Below are positions 36,661 through 53,208 of a DNA stretch of 64,000 nucleotides, one piece after another. Each line of letters opens with the position of its first letter. The first letter of the stretch is position 1. The DNA lies in the NCBI RefSeq assembly GCF_002080435.1, contig NZ_CP020538.1:992001-1056000 (forward strand), read 5' to 3'. The translations under genes and the position numbers were made by a program. The notes below the pieces were generated by a model. It saw only the letters and a list, made by a program, of their open reading frames with translations. It did no database searches and was not told the DNA's origin. Source of the DNA: Sphingobium herbicidovorans. Its GTDB lineage: Bacteria; Pseudomonadota; Alphaproteobacteria; Sphingomonadales; Sphingomonadaceae.

Positions 36661-37641
36661 TTACCGCGTCTGCGGTTTGAATCCCATGTTCCGGCCACGA
36701 TCCGCGCCCAGCCGATAGACCGTCTGCATCTCCGGTTCGGCGCGGGTCATCTGCGGCGGAACGGGGGCAGAAACCGGCGCATGCACCGGGGCATTCTGCC
36801 TCTCGCGCTGGGCCAGCAGGTAACGCGCCCGACGCAACCGCTTGCTATGCGTGCGGAACGGATTTTCCGCGCTGGGCGGAGCGGCGACCATTGCCGCCAG
36901 ACTGCCATGCACGGGCGCGGTGGCATCGACCGGCGACGCTGCGCTGCGGGTCGGGGCCGCAACAGACGCCACCGGCACGGGCTTGGTCGCCATCGGTTCA
37001 TCGCGAACAGGCGTTTGGGCATAGGGCGCCACCGCGACCTCATCTACCCTGCGACGACGCAAGGCCGCAGCTCCGCCCAGACCCAGCAACAGCAAAGCGC
37101 CGCCACCCAGCGCCCAGTAAAGCGATTCGTCAGGGACGCTGCCCGCCGCTGCTGGCTGCTCCTGCACCACTGGATCGGCAGCCGTCGTTTCAGGCGCACT
37201 CATATTCGGGGCCACCGGGGCTACTGGCGCGGACGCGGCCTCCTGCGGCTGCGCGGTATCTGCCACCGGCTCGCGCGGCGCTGGCGTCGCAGTGGGCGGT
37301 GTCGCAGTGGCGGCACGCGACGGCTGTGGCCGTTGGGCGGCAACCCTGCGTTCTGTGCTTTCTGCTGGAGCGGCGGTCGGCGCGGCTGTGGCTGCCTGAT
37401 CGGCTTCCGACGCCGCGACCGCAGCGGCAATGCGCTCATCGACCGACTGGGTCGGCTGCACCATGGGCGTCGAAGGGGCCATGACCGGCGCTGGCGCCGC
37501 CGGCGGGACAACCTCCGTGGGCACCGGGGCAGATACCGGTGGAGCGACCTCTTCCTGCGCAAAAGCATAGGTGGGACCAAAGGCCAGAACAGCGGCAATC
37601 GCGGCGCCGGCCGAACGAACGAACAGGCTATATCCTCTCAT
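36661..37641 (-). CDS. Ala/Pro-rich exported protein with one transmembrane helix, unknown
   Basis: A 326-residue low-complexity protein with a predicted N-terminal signal sequence (cleavage near AFAQ, about residue 29), a long Pro/Ala/Thr-rich periplasmic region (about 30-175), one transmembrane helix (about 180-198, ALGGGALLLLGLGGAAAL) followed by RRRR, and a cytoplasmic C-terminal part of about 125 residues that is less repetitive (ENPFRTHSKRLRRARYLL). I cannot name a family; the topology suits an envelope-spanning anchor. A terminator lies after it. Confidence 0.7.
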   Translation of the reverse strand: MRGYSLFVRSAGAAIAAVLAFGPTYAFAQEEVAPPVSAPVPTEVVPPAAPAPVMAPSTPMVQPTQSVDERIAAAVAASEADQAATAAPTAAPAESTERRVAAQRPQPSRAATATPPTATPAPREPVADTAQPQEAASAPVAPVAPNMSAPETTAADPVVQEQPAAAGSVPDESLYWALGGGALLLLGLGGAAALRRRRVDEVAVAPYAQTPVRDEPMATKPVPVASVAAPTRSAASPVDATAPVHGSLAAMVAAPPSAENPFRTHSKRLRRARYLLAQRERQNAPVHAPVSAPVPPQMTRAEPEMQTVYRLGADRGRNMGFKPQTR

Positions 37642-37809
37642 AGTCCCAACTCAACGGACAGGGCGACGAAATGACGGCAACCACGTCACAAGATTCAGGA
37701 CGAATCGATGCAGATCATCGACGGACGGATACAGATAACAGGAATATTAATGGATGTTCATCCAGACTTATAGCCTGTGGCGGATTTTCTTTGCTTCAAT
37801 GCCTCACGA

Positions 37810-38004
37810 TTATTGAGGATCATCTTCCGGCAGTTCACGACGATTGCCCTCTATCCGCTGGGTCTGCCGCACCTCTTCCTGAAGGCTGGCCTGCCGCTCC
37901 GCCTTCGTGCGCCCGAACTTGGCGCGATTGGCCGCAGCCACCCGCTCCTTCTCGCCCCGCGCCTTGGCCTTGCGCGCCTGTCTCAGATTGATGATGTCGC
38001 CCAT
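37810..38004 (-). CDS. DUF4169 family small protein
   Basis: A 64-residue basic, highly charged soluble protein. The family start GDIINLRQARKAKAR and the AANRAKFGRTKAER motif fit DUF4169. ATG 38004 has GGGGAG about six bases upstream. Short, Lys/Arg-rich helices suggest interaction with nucleic acid or ribosomes, but the function is unknown. Confidence 0.8.
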   Translation of the reverse strand: MGDIINLRQARKAKARGEKERVAAANRAKFGRTKAERQASLQEEVRQTQRIEGNRRELPEDDPQ

Positions 38005-38152
38005 GGCTGCTCCCCTGGCAGCGGTCCGATGAAAGGACGGTGAAGCCGGTAGCGGCGATTGAACCCGCATCACGAGCTTTCGTCAACATCCCAACGTCAT
38101 CGACACGAAGATGGCGCTTAACCCGGCGCGACAATTGCACTATCACCGCTGC

Positions 38153-39079
38153 ATGGCCACGCCTTCCCTGCGCCAACTGGACATTTTCGCGCAGATGGTG
38201 GCCGCCGGCGGCATCACCCGATGCGCCCGCGACACCGGCCTTTCAGCCGACGATATCGCGCGCGACATCGCATCGCTGGAAATGCGCCTCGGCTACAAGC
38301 TGTTCGAGGATCTTCCCGATCGCCAGCGGCTGACCCCCGCCGGGCGCAAGACGGCCGAAGCCATGACGCTGCTGTCGCACGACCGCTCTGCCAACTGGAC
38401 CATGGATGAACCCGAAGCAGCGCCGCCAGTAATCGACGCCGCGCCGCCCGCTTCGGAACCGGTCCGGCAATCCATCATCCTCGCCGCGCCCGCGCCGGTG
38501 TTCGGCCATTTCCAGGACGCGCTGGCTGCGTTCGAAGCGGCGAATGAAGATGTCGCGATCACGCTCGACCTGTCCATCCATCTGGCTGACGAAGCGCGCC
38601 GCGCGCTGGAACAGGGCCGCGTCGACATCGCCTATTTCTACGCCCTGGGCGAATCGGCGGGCCTTCCTTCCCGCTATGGCTGGTCGGAACAGATCAACAT
38701 CTATGCGGGCGCCGATCATCCCCTCGCCCGCCGCGACAGCGTGTCGCCCGAGGAACTGCGGATCAGCCCGACGCTGGCCATGGAACCGCACAACGCGCTC
38801 CGTCGCATCATCGACGAAGCGCTGGATCGGGACGGGATCATCCTGGGAGATCCCGTGCTGGAAACCGACAATATGTTCGACATCATGACCATATTGCGGG
38901 AAGGGGCGGGCTGCTTCGCCGCCTTCGGCCCGCTGGCCCGCGACCTTGGCCGGATGACCGGCATCCGTCGCCTCGCGCTCGAAAGACCGCTGCCCGCCAT
39001 CGAAGTGCGACAGGCCCTGCGCGCCCAACCGGAAACGAACCCGGCGGCGGTTGCACTCGCGGAATTTCTATTCCTCTGA
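38153..39079 (+). CDS. LysR-family transcriptional regulator
   Basis: A 308-residue LysR-type protein. The N-terminal winged helix-turn-helix (LRQLDIFAQMVAAGGITRCARDTGLS, then LEMRLGYKLFED) is followed by a linker with Pro/Ala and a type 2 periplasmic-binding-like effector domain (about 105-305). The helix-turn-helix differs from the usual SVTRAA type, having ITRCARDTGLS. ATG 38153 was chosen over one 42 bases upstream because the domain starts right after it. Its targets and effector are unknown; the downstream TonB receptor is a possible one. Confidence 0.85.
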   Translation: MATPSLRQLDIFAQMVAAGGITRCARDTGLSADDIARDIASLEMRLGYKLFEDLPDRQRLTPAGRKTAEAMTLLSHDRSANWTMDEPEAAPPVIDAAPPASEPVRQSIILAAPAPVFGHFQDALAAFEAANEDVAITLDLSIHLADEARRALEQGRVDIAYFYALGESAGLPSRYGWSEQINIYAGADHPLARRDSVSPEELRISPTLAMEPHNALRRIIDEALDRDGIILGDPVLETDNMFDIMTILREGAGCFAAFGPLARDLGRMTGIRRLALERPLPAIEVRQALRAQPETNPAAVALAEFLFL

Positions 39080-39204
39080 CGCCAATCGGCTGCGCCCCAC
39101 AAAGCTGCCAACGCCCCACGCCATGGGCGGCGGAGCTTCTCGCAGCGTACCCGTCACACTGCTTTACCCGGTCAATGCGAGCCGCTGCCACGCCGCACAT
39201 TCTC

Positions 39205-39286
39205 AAGGCGGACCTTATCAAGGGCTGACCTGATCTAAGGCTGACCTGATCTAAGGCTGACCTGATCGAAGGCGGACCTTAATCCG
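39205..39286. repeat. Tandem repeat patch, unit 16-17 bp
   Basis: Five adjacent units occur in the 319-base gap (39080-39398) before the TonB receptor: AAGGCGGACCTTATC, then three of AAGG(G)CTGACCTGATCT/G, and AAGGCGGACCTTAATCCG. The outer two are alike, and the inner three are nearly identical, an A-B-B-B-A pattern. The rest of the gap has no reading frame I trust. The unit has a small AAGG..CCTT dyad. No palindromic stems of CRISPR type and no spacers. Confidence 0.75.
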
Positions 39287-39336
39287 AGGCTTAGGCTTCT
39301 CACGGCACGCCCATGAAATAGCTGATAATGGCAGTT

Positions 39337-39349
39337 GATATGTTATATC
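39337..39349. promoter_or_regulatory. Possible Zur-like operator
   Basis: GATAT-GTT-ATATC is a perfect inverted repeat inside an AT-rich stretch 50 bases before the His-rich TonB receptor. The ATGTTATA half resembles known Zur boxes; the other half is less alike. Given the receptor's probable zinc role, zinc control by Zur is inferred. Confidence 0.4.
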
Positions 39350-39398
39350 GTTTTAGCTAGACCGCGCGCCAAGATCATTTCGATTAAGGGTTTAACTC

Positions 39399-41561
39399 AT
39401 GCATTTGCCGCTGCTCCGCGCCGGTTCCGCCATTTCCGCCCTTTGCCTCGCGTTCCCCGCAGCATCGCAGACCGATACTACACCCACCCCGCCAAACGCC
39501 TATCATGACGATCGGGCCGACATCATCGTCACCGCCCTCATCCCACGCAGGCAGGGCGACATCCTTTCAGGCACATCGGTCATCTCGGGCGCGGAACTGA
39601 CCCGCTCCCTGCGCCCCACCATCGGCGAAACGCTGGCGCATCTGCCGGGCGTCTCGGCCACTTCCTTTGGCCCCAATGCCTCGCGCCCGGTGCTGCGCGG
39701 CTTTCAGGGTGAACGAGTGCGCATCCTGACCGACGGCATCGGCAGCTTCGACGTATCCAACACCTCGGTCGATCACGCCGTCGCCATCAACCCGCTGACC
39801 GCCGACCGCATCGAAATACTGCGCGGACCGTCGGCGCTTCTATACGGCTCCTCCGCGATCGGCGGCGTCGTCAATGTCATCGACAGCCGCATTCCGCGAC
39901 GGATCCCGGACGAGCCAATCCATGTGGACGGCATCGCCACCTATGGCAGCGCGGCGGATGAACGGACTGTCGCTGGAGAGATTGAGGTGCCGCTGGGCGG
40001 CGGGCTGGTCGCTCATGCCGACGGCAGCTACACCAGGACCGGCAACCTGCGGACCGGCGGCTATATCCTGGCAGCGCCGCTTCGCGCCATAGCGGCCAAT
40101 TCCGACGAAGAGGAAATTCGCGAAGACGGGCGCCTGCGCGGCAAGCTGCCCAATACCGCGGCCGAAACATGGGAAGTGGCGGGCGGCCTGGCCTATGTCG
40201 GCGATCGCGGGAACCTGGGCTTTTCCGTTTCGCACAGCGAAAACCGTTACGGCGTACCATCGCGCATCGATGTGACGGAGGCCGACCATGACCATGACGA
40301 CGATCACGATCACGATCACGAAGAAGAACATGGTCATTCACACGAAGACGTGACCCTGGCCATGCGGCAGACGCGCGCGGACCTGCGCGGCGAAGTTGCG
40401 GTGAATGGCGGATTTATCGACAGTATCCGGCTGCGCGCCGGTTGGGCGAGCTACCGGCATGACGAAATCGAGCCTGACGGCGAAATCGGCACCACATTCC
40501 GCAATCAGTCGATGGAAAGTCGGCTGGAGCTGATCCAGTCCCGCCGTGGCAATTGGGATGGCGCATCCGGCGTGCAATATTTCACCCGCCGCTTTTCCGC
40601 CAATGGCGAAGAGAAATTCCTGCCCAAGAATGACACGGAGCAGTTGGGCTTCTTCACCCTGCAATCGGTCGATCTGGGCGATACGCGGCTGGAAGCAGGC
40701 GCGCGCTATGAAAAGACCAAGCTGCGTTCGGCCCCCGATGCCGACCTGTTCATCGCGGCCCAGCGGCGCAACTTTGACGCTTTTTCAGCATCGGTCGGGG
40801 CGAGCCAGCAGATCGTTCCGGGCTGGCGGCTGGGGCTGAACCTTGCCCGCACGGAACGCGCGCCATCCGCCGAAGAATTGTTCGCGCGCGGTAATCACGC
40901 GGGCACCCAGGCGTTTGAACTGGGCGATCCGAGCTTTGGCCTGGAAAAAAGCTGGGGGGTGGAAGGCACGCTGCGCGGTCGGGGTGACGGCTACAACCTG
41001 TCGCTGTCCGCCTATCACAACTGGTTCAATGGTTATATCTACGACGCCATCGTGGACGACAGCGTGTGCATGGCCGCCAATGGGGGCGCGGAACTGGAAT
41101 TTCCATGCTTCCAATATGCGCAGGCGGATGCCCGCTATTGGGGCTTTGAGGCGGAGGCTTCGGTCAAGCTGGGGCAGATCGGCCGTTACGCCGTCAATCT
41201 GGATGGCGTAGCCGACTATGTGCGCGCCACCATCACCGGGTCCGGCCCGGCTCCCCGCATCCCGCCGCTTCGCTTGCTGGGCGGGCTGGAGTTGCAGGAC
41301 GATCGGCTGACGCTGCGCGGCGAAGTGGAGCACAGCTTCGCGCAAGACCGGATCGCAGCGACCGAAACGCGCACCGGCGGCTTTACGCTGGTCAACGCGT
41401 CGCTGTCCTTCAAACCGTTCAGCGGCAACGACCGTACCAGCATCACCGTCAGCGCCAATAATATCTTCGACGTGGAGACGCGGCGTCATGCCAGCGTGCT
41501 GAAGGATTATGCGCCGCTCGCCGGACGGGACATTCGCGTGACGGCGCGGCTGTCGATCTAA
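39399..41561 (+). CDS. TonB-dependent outer-membrane receptor, probable zinc uptake (ZnuD-like)
   Basis: A 720-residue outer-membrane receptor. It starts with a signal peptide (cleaved near residue 23, PAASQ), followed by a TonB box-like IIVTA, the plug domain (about 55-160; IGETLAHLPGVSATSFG, LRGFQGERVRILTDGI, IEILRGPSALLYGSSAIGGVVNV) and a 22-strand barrel ending in an aromatic/hydrophobic-type strand (RDIRVTARLSI). A loop at about residues 296-318 is packed with His and Asp (HDHDDDHDHDHEEEHGHSH), as in ZnuD zinc receptors. A Zur-like site lies upstream. Substrate assignment to zinc is inferred. Confidence 0.88.
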   Translation: MHLPLLRAGSAISALCLAFPAASQTDTTPTPPNAYHDDRADIIVTALIPRRQGDILSGTSVISGAELTRSLRPTIGETLAHLPGVSATSFGPNASRPVLRGFQGERVRILTDGIGSFDVSNTSVDHAVAINPLTADRIEILRGPSALLYGSSAIGGVVNVIDSRIPRRIPDEPIHVDGIATYGSAADERTVAGEIEVPLGGGLVAHADGSYTRTGNLRTGGYILAAPLRAIAANSDEEEIREDGRLRGKLPNTAAETWEVAGGLAYVGDRGNLGFSVSHSENRYGVPSRIDVTEADHDHDDDHDHDHEEEHGHSHEDVTLAMRQTRADLRGEVAVNGGFIDSIRLRAGWASYRHDEIEPDGEIGTTFRNQSMESRLELIQSRRGNWDGASGVQYFTRRFSANGEEKFLPKNDTEQLGFFTLQSVDLGDTRLEAGARYEKTKLRSAPDADLFIAAQRRNFDAFSASVGASQQIVPGWRLGLNLARTERAPSAEELFARGNHAGTQAFELGDPSFGLEKSWGVEGTLRGRGDGYNLSLSAYHNWFNGYIYDAIVDDSVCMAANGGAELEFPCFQYAQADARYWGFEAEASVKLGQIGRYAVNLDGVADYVRATITGSGPAPRIPPLRLLGGLELQDDRLTLRGEVEHSFAQDRIAATETRTGGFTLVNASLSFKPFSGNDRTSITVSANNIFDVETRRHASVLKDYAPLAGRDIRVTARLSI

Positions 41562-41577
41562 TCTAGTTGATTGCGCT

Positions 41578-41597
41578 ATGTGACGTTTTCGTTACAT
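41578..41597. promoter_or_regulatory. Imperfect inverted repeat before the Nudix-PhoU gene
   Basis: ATGTGACG-TTTT-CGTTACAT, 7 of 8 paired, lies 17 bases after the TonB receptor stop and about 70 bases before the next start. It could be an operator or part of a terminator; no T-run follows. Confidence 0.3.
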
Positions 41598-41665
41598 GGC
41601 GCTTCCATGGATGAAGGGCGACCAGACATTGGCGCGGCCAGCCGCGCTGCGCTGGAGCTATGGTG

Positions 41666-42781
41666 ATGCGCCAGATCGCCGCGTTGCCCTATGCCACGGA
41701 CGCAGACGGGTCGATGCGCATATTGCTGATAACGTCGCGCGAGACGCGGCGTTGGGTGATACCCAAGGGCAATCGTATCAAGGGCATGGCCGGTCACCGC
41801 GCCGCCGAGGTCGAAGCCTATGAGGAAGCGGGCATCCACGGCATCGCCTGCCCGTCGCCCCTGGGCCGCTATTGCTATGACAAGCGCCGCCGCAAGGGCG
41901 GCTCCCGCGAAGCCACGGTCGAAGTGTTTCCCCTCGCAGTAACCGGCCAGCTATCGCACTGGCCCGAGCGTGGGCAAAGGGAACTGCGCTGGTTTCCGGT
42001 ATCGGAGGCCGCAAAAGCAGTCGATGAACCCGATCTTCAAACCATCATCGCGGCCTTTCGCGAACCGCCGCGAGATCCGGGCTGGTTCATCCGAATGCTG
42101 CTTCGGGTCAAGGAATGGCAAAGCGAAAGGACTGGAATGCTGCGGTGGTTTCACGCGCTGATGCCCAAACAGGGGCGTTTCTTCGAACAGTTTGAGGATC
42201 ATGCCGCAATGCTGGTCGCGGGTGCGGATGCGCTCGCCAAGCTGCTGAAGGGCGGCCCGGACATGGACGCGCATATCCAGGAGATTTCCGCGCGCGAGCA
42301 TGAGGCGGACGACATCATCCGCGAGGTGCTGCAGGATGTGCGGCGGATCTTCGTGACGCCATTCGACCGCAGCGCCATCACCGGCCTGATCGGGGTCATG
42401 GACGACGCCATCGACCAGATGAACCAGACGGCCAAGGCAATCGCGCTGTTCGAGGTCAAGGACTTCGCGCCGCAGATGCAGGACATGAGCGCGCTCATCG
42501 TCGAATGCGCGCGCATCACTGCCGAAGCGATGCCGCTGCTGCGCTCGCTCAATCTCCATTCCGTCCGCCTCCACGACCTGACCGAGCGATTGGTCAAGCT
42601 GGAGGGCCATGCCGACATCCTGCATGAAGCGGGCCTGAAGGCGCTCTACAACCAGGCGCGGCAGGGCAATCCCATGGACTTCGTCGTCGGCAACGAGATT
42701 TACGCGCATCTGGAAAAGGTGACCGACCGTTTCGAGGACGTCGCCAATGAAATTTCCGGGCTGGTCATCGACCACGCCTGA
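41666..42781 (+). CDS. Nudix hydrolase fused to DUF47/PhoU-like domain
   Basis: One open frame of about 371 residues carrying two usually separate proteins. Residues 1-145 form a Nudix domain like diphosphoinositol-polyphosphate hydrolases (RRWVIPKGNRIKGM; the box is AAEVEAYEEAGI, with the usual Arg replaced by Val and the catalytic Glu pair kept). Residues from about 158 form a DUF47 (PhoU-like) helical domain typical of Pit partner proteins (EHEADDIIREV, then DDAIDQMNQTA, LEGHADIL). An internal ATG at 42137 has AAAGGA five bases upstream and could yield the PhoU-like part separately. The Pit transporter gene follows 104 bases later. The start is ATG 41666 (GGAG eight bases upstream); an ATG six bases earlier is possible. 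Confidence 0.88.
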   Translation: MRQIAALPYATDADGSMRILLITSRETRRWVIPKGNRIKGMAGHRAAEVEAYEEAGIHGIACPSPLGRYCYDKRRRKGGSREATVEVFPLAVTGQLSHWPERGQRELRWFPVSEAAKAVDEPDLQTIIAAFREPPRDPGWFIRMLLRVKEWQSERTGMLRWFHALMPKQGRFFEQFEDHAAMLVAGADALAKLLKGGPDMDAHIQEISAREHEADDIIREVLQDVRRIFVTPFDRSAITGLIGVMDDAIDQMNQTAKAIALFEVKDFAPQMQDMSALIVECARITAEAMPLLRSLNLHSVRLHDLTERLVKLEGHADILHEAGLKALYNQARQGNPMDFVVGNEIYAHLEKVTDRFEDVANEISGLVIDHA

Positions 42782-42805
42782 CGCCCAATCCCACCCCCGT
42801 TTGGA

Positions 42806-42844
42806 CTGATGCTGTCGAAGCCCGCGCGTCTTCGACAATGTCAG
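42806..42844. repeat. REP-like palindrome
   Basis: TGTCGAAG (42813-42820) and CTTCGACA (42830-42837) form a perfect eight-base stem around nine bases, inside outer CTGA/TCAG pairs. It resembles the widespread GTCGAAG-type repeats of many proteobacteria. It lies between the Nudix-PhoU and pit genes. Confidence 0.6.
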
Positions 42845-42885
42845 GGCGGGCGGATGAATGAACCCCGGACACAAGCCAGGTCACC

Positions 42886-43887
42886 ATGGAAGCCCAACTC
42901 GCCTTCCCGCTGCTCGTCGCCCTGATCGGCGTCGCGCTCGCCTTCGACTTTCTGAACGGCCTGCACGACGCTGCGAACTCGATCGCCACGATCGTTTCGA
43001 CCCGCGTTTTGAAGCCGCAATATGCGGTTGCCTGGGCCGCGTTCTTCAATTTCATCGCCTTCCTCTTCTTCGGCCTGCATGTCGCCGAAACCGTCGGGAA
43101 AGGCATTGTCGATGCCAATATCATCGACCCGCCGGTGATCTTCGGCGCGCTGATGGGGGCCATCGCCTGGAACCTCATCACCTGGGGCCTCGGCATCCCG
43201 TCCTCCTCCAGCCATGCTCTGATCGGCGGCCTGCTCGGCGCGGGCACGGCCAAGGCGGGGCTGGGCGCAGTCGTCTGGAGCGGCGTGTTCAAGACCAGCG
43301 CGGCCATCGTCATGTCGCCGGCGATCGGCCTCATTCTGGCGCTTTTCCTCGTGCTGCTCATCAGCTGGATTTTCCGCCGATTTACGCCCCAGAGCGCGGA
43401 CCGGGTTTTCCGCAAGCTCCAGCTTGTCTCAGCCTCGCTCTACTCGCTGGGCCATGGCGGCAATGACGCGCAGAAGACGATGGGCATCATCGCGGTGCTG
43501 CTTTATTCGCAGGGCATGCTGACGGGCGGCTTTCATGTCCCCTTCTGGGTGGTGATTTCCTGCCAGGCGGCGATGGGCCTTGGCACGTTGCTGGGCGGCT
43601 GGAAGATCGTCCACACCATGGGGTCGAAAATCACGCGGCTCACCCCGTCACAGGGTTTCTGCGCCGAAACGGGGGGAGCGATAACCCTGTTCATGGCCAC
43701 GCATCTGGGCGTGCCGGTTTCCACCACGCACACGATCACCGGCGCCATCGTCGGCGTGGGCGCGTCGCGGCGGCTGTCGGCCGTCCGCTGGAACGTGGCG
43801 TCCAGCATCGTCGTCGCCTGGGTCGTGACCCTGCCAGCCGCTGGTTTGATAGGCGCAGGCTTCTATCACCTGACGCGCCTGTTCTGA
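42886..43887 (+). CDS. pit: Low-affinity inorganic phosphate transporter, Pit family
   Basis: A 333-residue membrane phosphate symporter with about 10 helices. The two family signatures are NGLHDAANSIATIVSTR near the N-terminus and GHGGNDAQKTMGII in the C-terminal half, plus GIPSSSSHALIGG and VPVSTTHTITGAI. Together with the DUF47 domain upstream it is a Pit/PhoU-like module: the DUF47 domain is thought to regulate the transporter. Confidence 0.95.
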   Translation: MEAQLAFPLLVALIGVALAFDFLNGLHDAANSIATIVSTRVLKPQYAVAWAAFFNFIAFLFFGLHVAETVGKGIVDANIIDPPVIFGALMGAIAWNLITWGLGIPSSSSHALIGGLLGAGTAKAGLGAVVWSGVFKTSAAIVMSPAIGLILALFLVLLISWIFRRFTPQSADRVFRKLQLVSASLYSLGHGGNDAQKTMGIIAVLLYSQGMLTGGFHVPFWVVISCQAAMGLGTLLGGWKIVHTMGSKITRLTPSQGFCAETGGAITLFMATHLGVPVSTTHTITGAIVGVGASRRLSAVRWNVASSIVVAWVVTLPAAGLIGAGFYHLTRLF

Positions 43888-43916
43888 CCAGACGGAAGAA
43901 TGGACTGCCCGCCCCC

Positions 43917-43945
43917 TTCACAAAGCGATGTGGCGGCTCTATATG
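43917..43945 (+). promoter_or_regulatory. Candidate sigma-70 promoter of rpoBC
   Basis: TTCACA (43917-43922), a 17-base spacer and TATATG (43940-43945) give a plausible housekeeping promoter 30 bases after the pit stop. It would produce an rpoB leader of about 265 bases. The 328-base gap between pit and rpoB holds no credible reading frame, only this promoter and several hairpins. A partial -35/-10 match is expected by chance in GC-rich DNA, so confidence is limited. Confidence 0.4.
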
Positions 43946-44077
43946 CAGTCTTGGAAATCCGGCCCCTGTCATGCTTCGGTTTGATGAGGGCCGGCCCCCG
44001 GATCGCCCGGGGATCGGTTTTGGTTAGCGCGCGAAACCGGCGGGATTGGGCGGAAAACGGCGGGTCAAAAAGTGCTG

Positions 44078-44114
44078 ACAGTGCGGATCGGACAGTCCCG
44101 GCCCGCACTTTTTT
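44078..44114 (+). terminator. Terminator-like hairpin in the rpoB leader
   Basis: GTGCGG (44091-44096) pairs with CCGCAC (44103-44108) followed by six T: a classical intrinsic terminator about 100 bases before rpoB. An upstream AAAAAGTGC (44078-44086) could instead pair with GCACTTTTT (44105-44113), giving a mutually exclusive fold. It may end the pit transcript or attenuate rpoBC. A second hairpin, TTTCGC-TGTGAT-GCGAAA, is at 44168-44185. Confidence 0.5.
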
Positions 44115-44215
44115 GCGTGGCAGGCAAAGGGCGAATCACCCCCTTTTCCGCCGCGTCAGGCTGAAAATTTCGCTGTGATGCGAAAAAACGCGACGACTTA
44201 CAGGCAGGAAACGCA

Positions 44216-48382
<4,167 letters not shown>

Positions 48383-48466
48383 GGGAAACTGCGGGCACTG
48401 CCTTACAACGGCAGTGCTCCTCCCCTCCTTCGCTCCAAAGATTTGCCCTCATGAGGGAATGAAAAA

Positions 48467-52723
<4,257 letters not shown>

Positions 52724-52805
52724 GACCTTTGAAATAAGGGACGCCGCTTCCTACATCAGGAACGGCTCCCAAGCCCATCGATCCCGCAAGGGAAGATGAA
52801 AAGAG

Positions 52806-52840
52806 CCCGCCGGACGCGTCATCGTGTTCGGCGGGTTTTT
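52806..52840 (+). terminator. Rho-independent terminator of rpoBC
   Basis: CCCGCCGGA and TTCGGCGGG pair in a nine-base stem with one G-T pair and a 14-base loop, followed by five T. It lies about 80 bases after the rpoC stop. Confidence 0.9.
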
Positions 52841-52864
52841 CAATGAATGGACATCGCAAGACCC

Positions 52865-52893
52865 TTGACCAATCCCGGCGAGCGGCCTATCTG
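52865..52893 (+). promoter_or_regulatory. Sigma-70 promoter of tRNA-Gln
   Basis: TTGACC (52865-52870), 17 bases, then TATCTG (52888-52893) lies about 32 bases before the tRNA, with a GC-rich discriminator, typical of stable-RNA promoters. Confidence 0.65.
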
Positions 52894-52925
52894 CGGCCTC
52901 CCGAGCGGGGCATGCCCCGCTTCGA

Positions 52926-52999
52926 TGCCCGATCGTCTAAAGGTAAGACTACGGACTCTGACTCCGTCAATTGAGGTTCGAATCCTCATCGGGCATCCA
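52926..52999 (+). tRNA. tRNA-Gln(CUG)
   Basis: Clear cloverleaf. The acceptor arm TGCCCGA (52926-52932) pairs with TCGGGCA (52989-52995), the T arm carries GGTTCGAATCC, and the anticodon stem ACGGA/TCCGT encloses CTCTGAC, giving anticodon CUG (reads CAG, Gln). The encoded end is TCCA. The 3' half of a tRNA is a favoured integration site, and the sequence changes character right after it. No second copy of its 3' end was seen in the rest of the window. Confidence 0.93.
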
Positions 53000-53147
53000 A
53001 ATCTTCTTCAATAAAATCAGCAGCTTACGCGAGCAAAGATGTCGGAACTGCCGCAGTTTCATGTTGCATGTGATTTCCGCCGATTTCCGCCATTTTCCTA
53101 GGATTTCTGAGCGTTCCCGGCGGCTCCATGCAACATGGATGCAACAT
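52971..53147. other. Candidate attachment region with arm-site-like repeats
   Basis: Next to the tRNA 3' end (core candidate) lie three copies of ATGCAACAT (53128-53136, 53139-53147, and one inverted, ATGTTGCAT, at 53061-53069) and two tandem copies of GATTTCCGCC (53072-53081, 53082-53091). Short direct and inverted repeats beside a tRNA are what tyrosine integrases bind. No integrase gene is found here; the region 53000-53208 is otherwise empty. Confidence 0.5.
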
Positions 53148-53208
53148 GAGAATGAGCTCGAAACCGCCCTCTTCACGACGTTCGACGGTCGGCTGCTGCT
53201 CTCAGCAG

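Noticed and set aside
39205..39286. CRISPR array
   Set aside because: Units are directly adjacent with no spacers, too short, and no cas genes are near. No CRISPR array was seen anywhere in the window.
41596..41823. Separate 75-codon frame before the Nudix domain
   Set aside because: Overlaps the Nudix start in another frame; its peptide has no recognisable feature.
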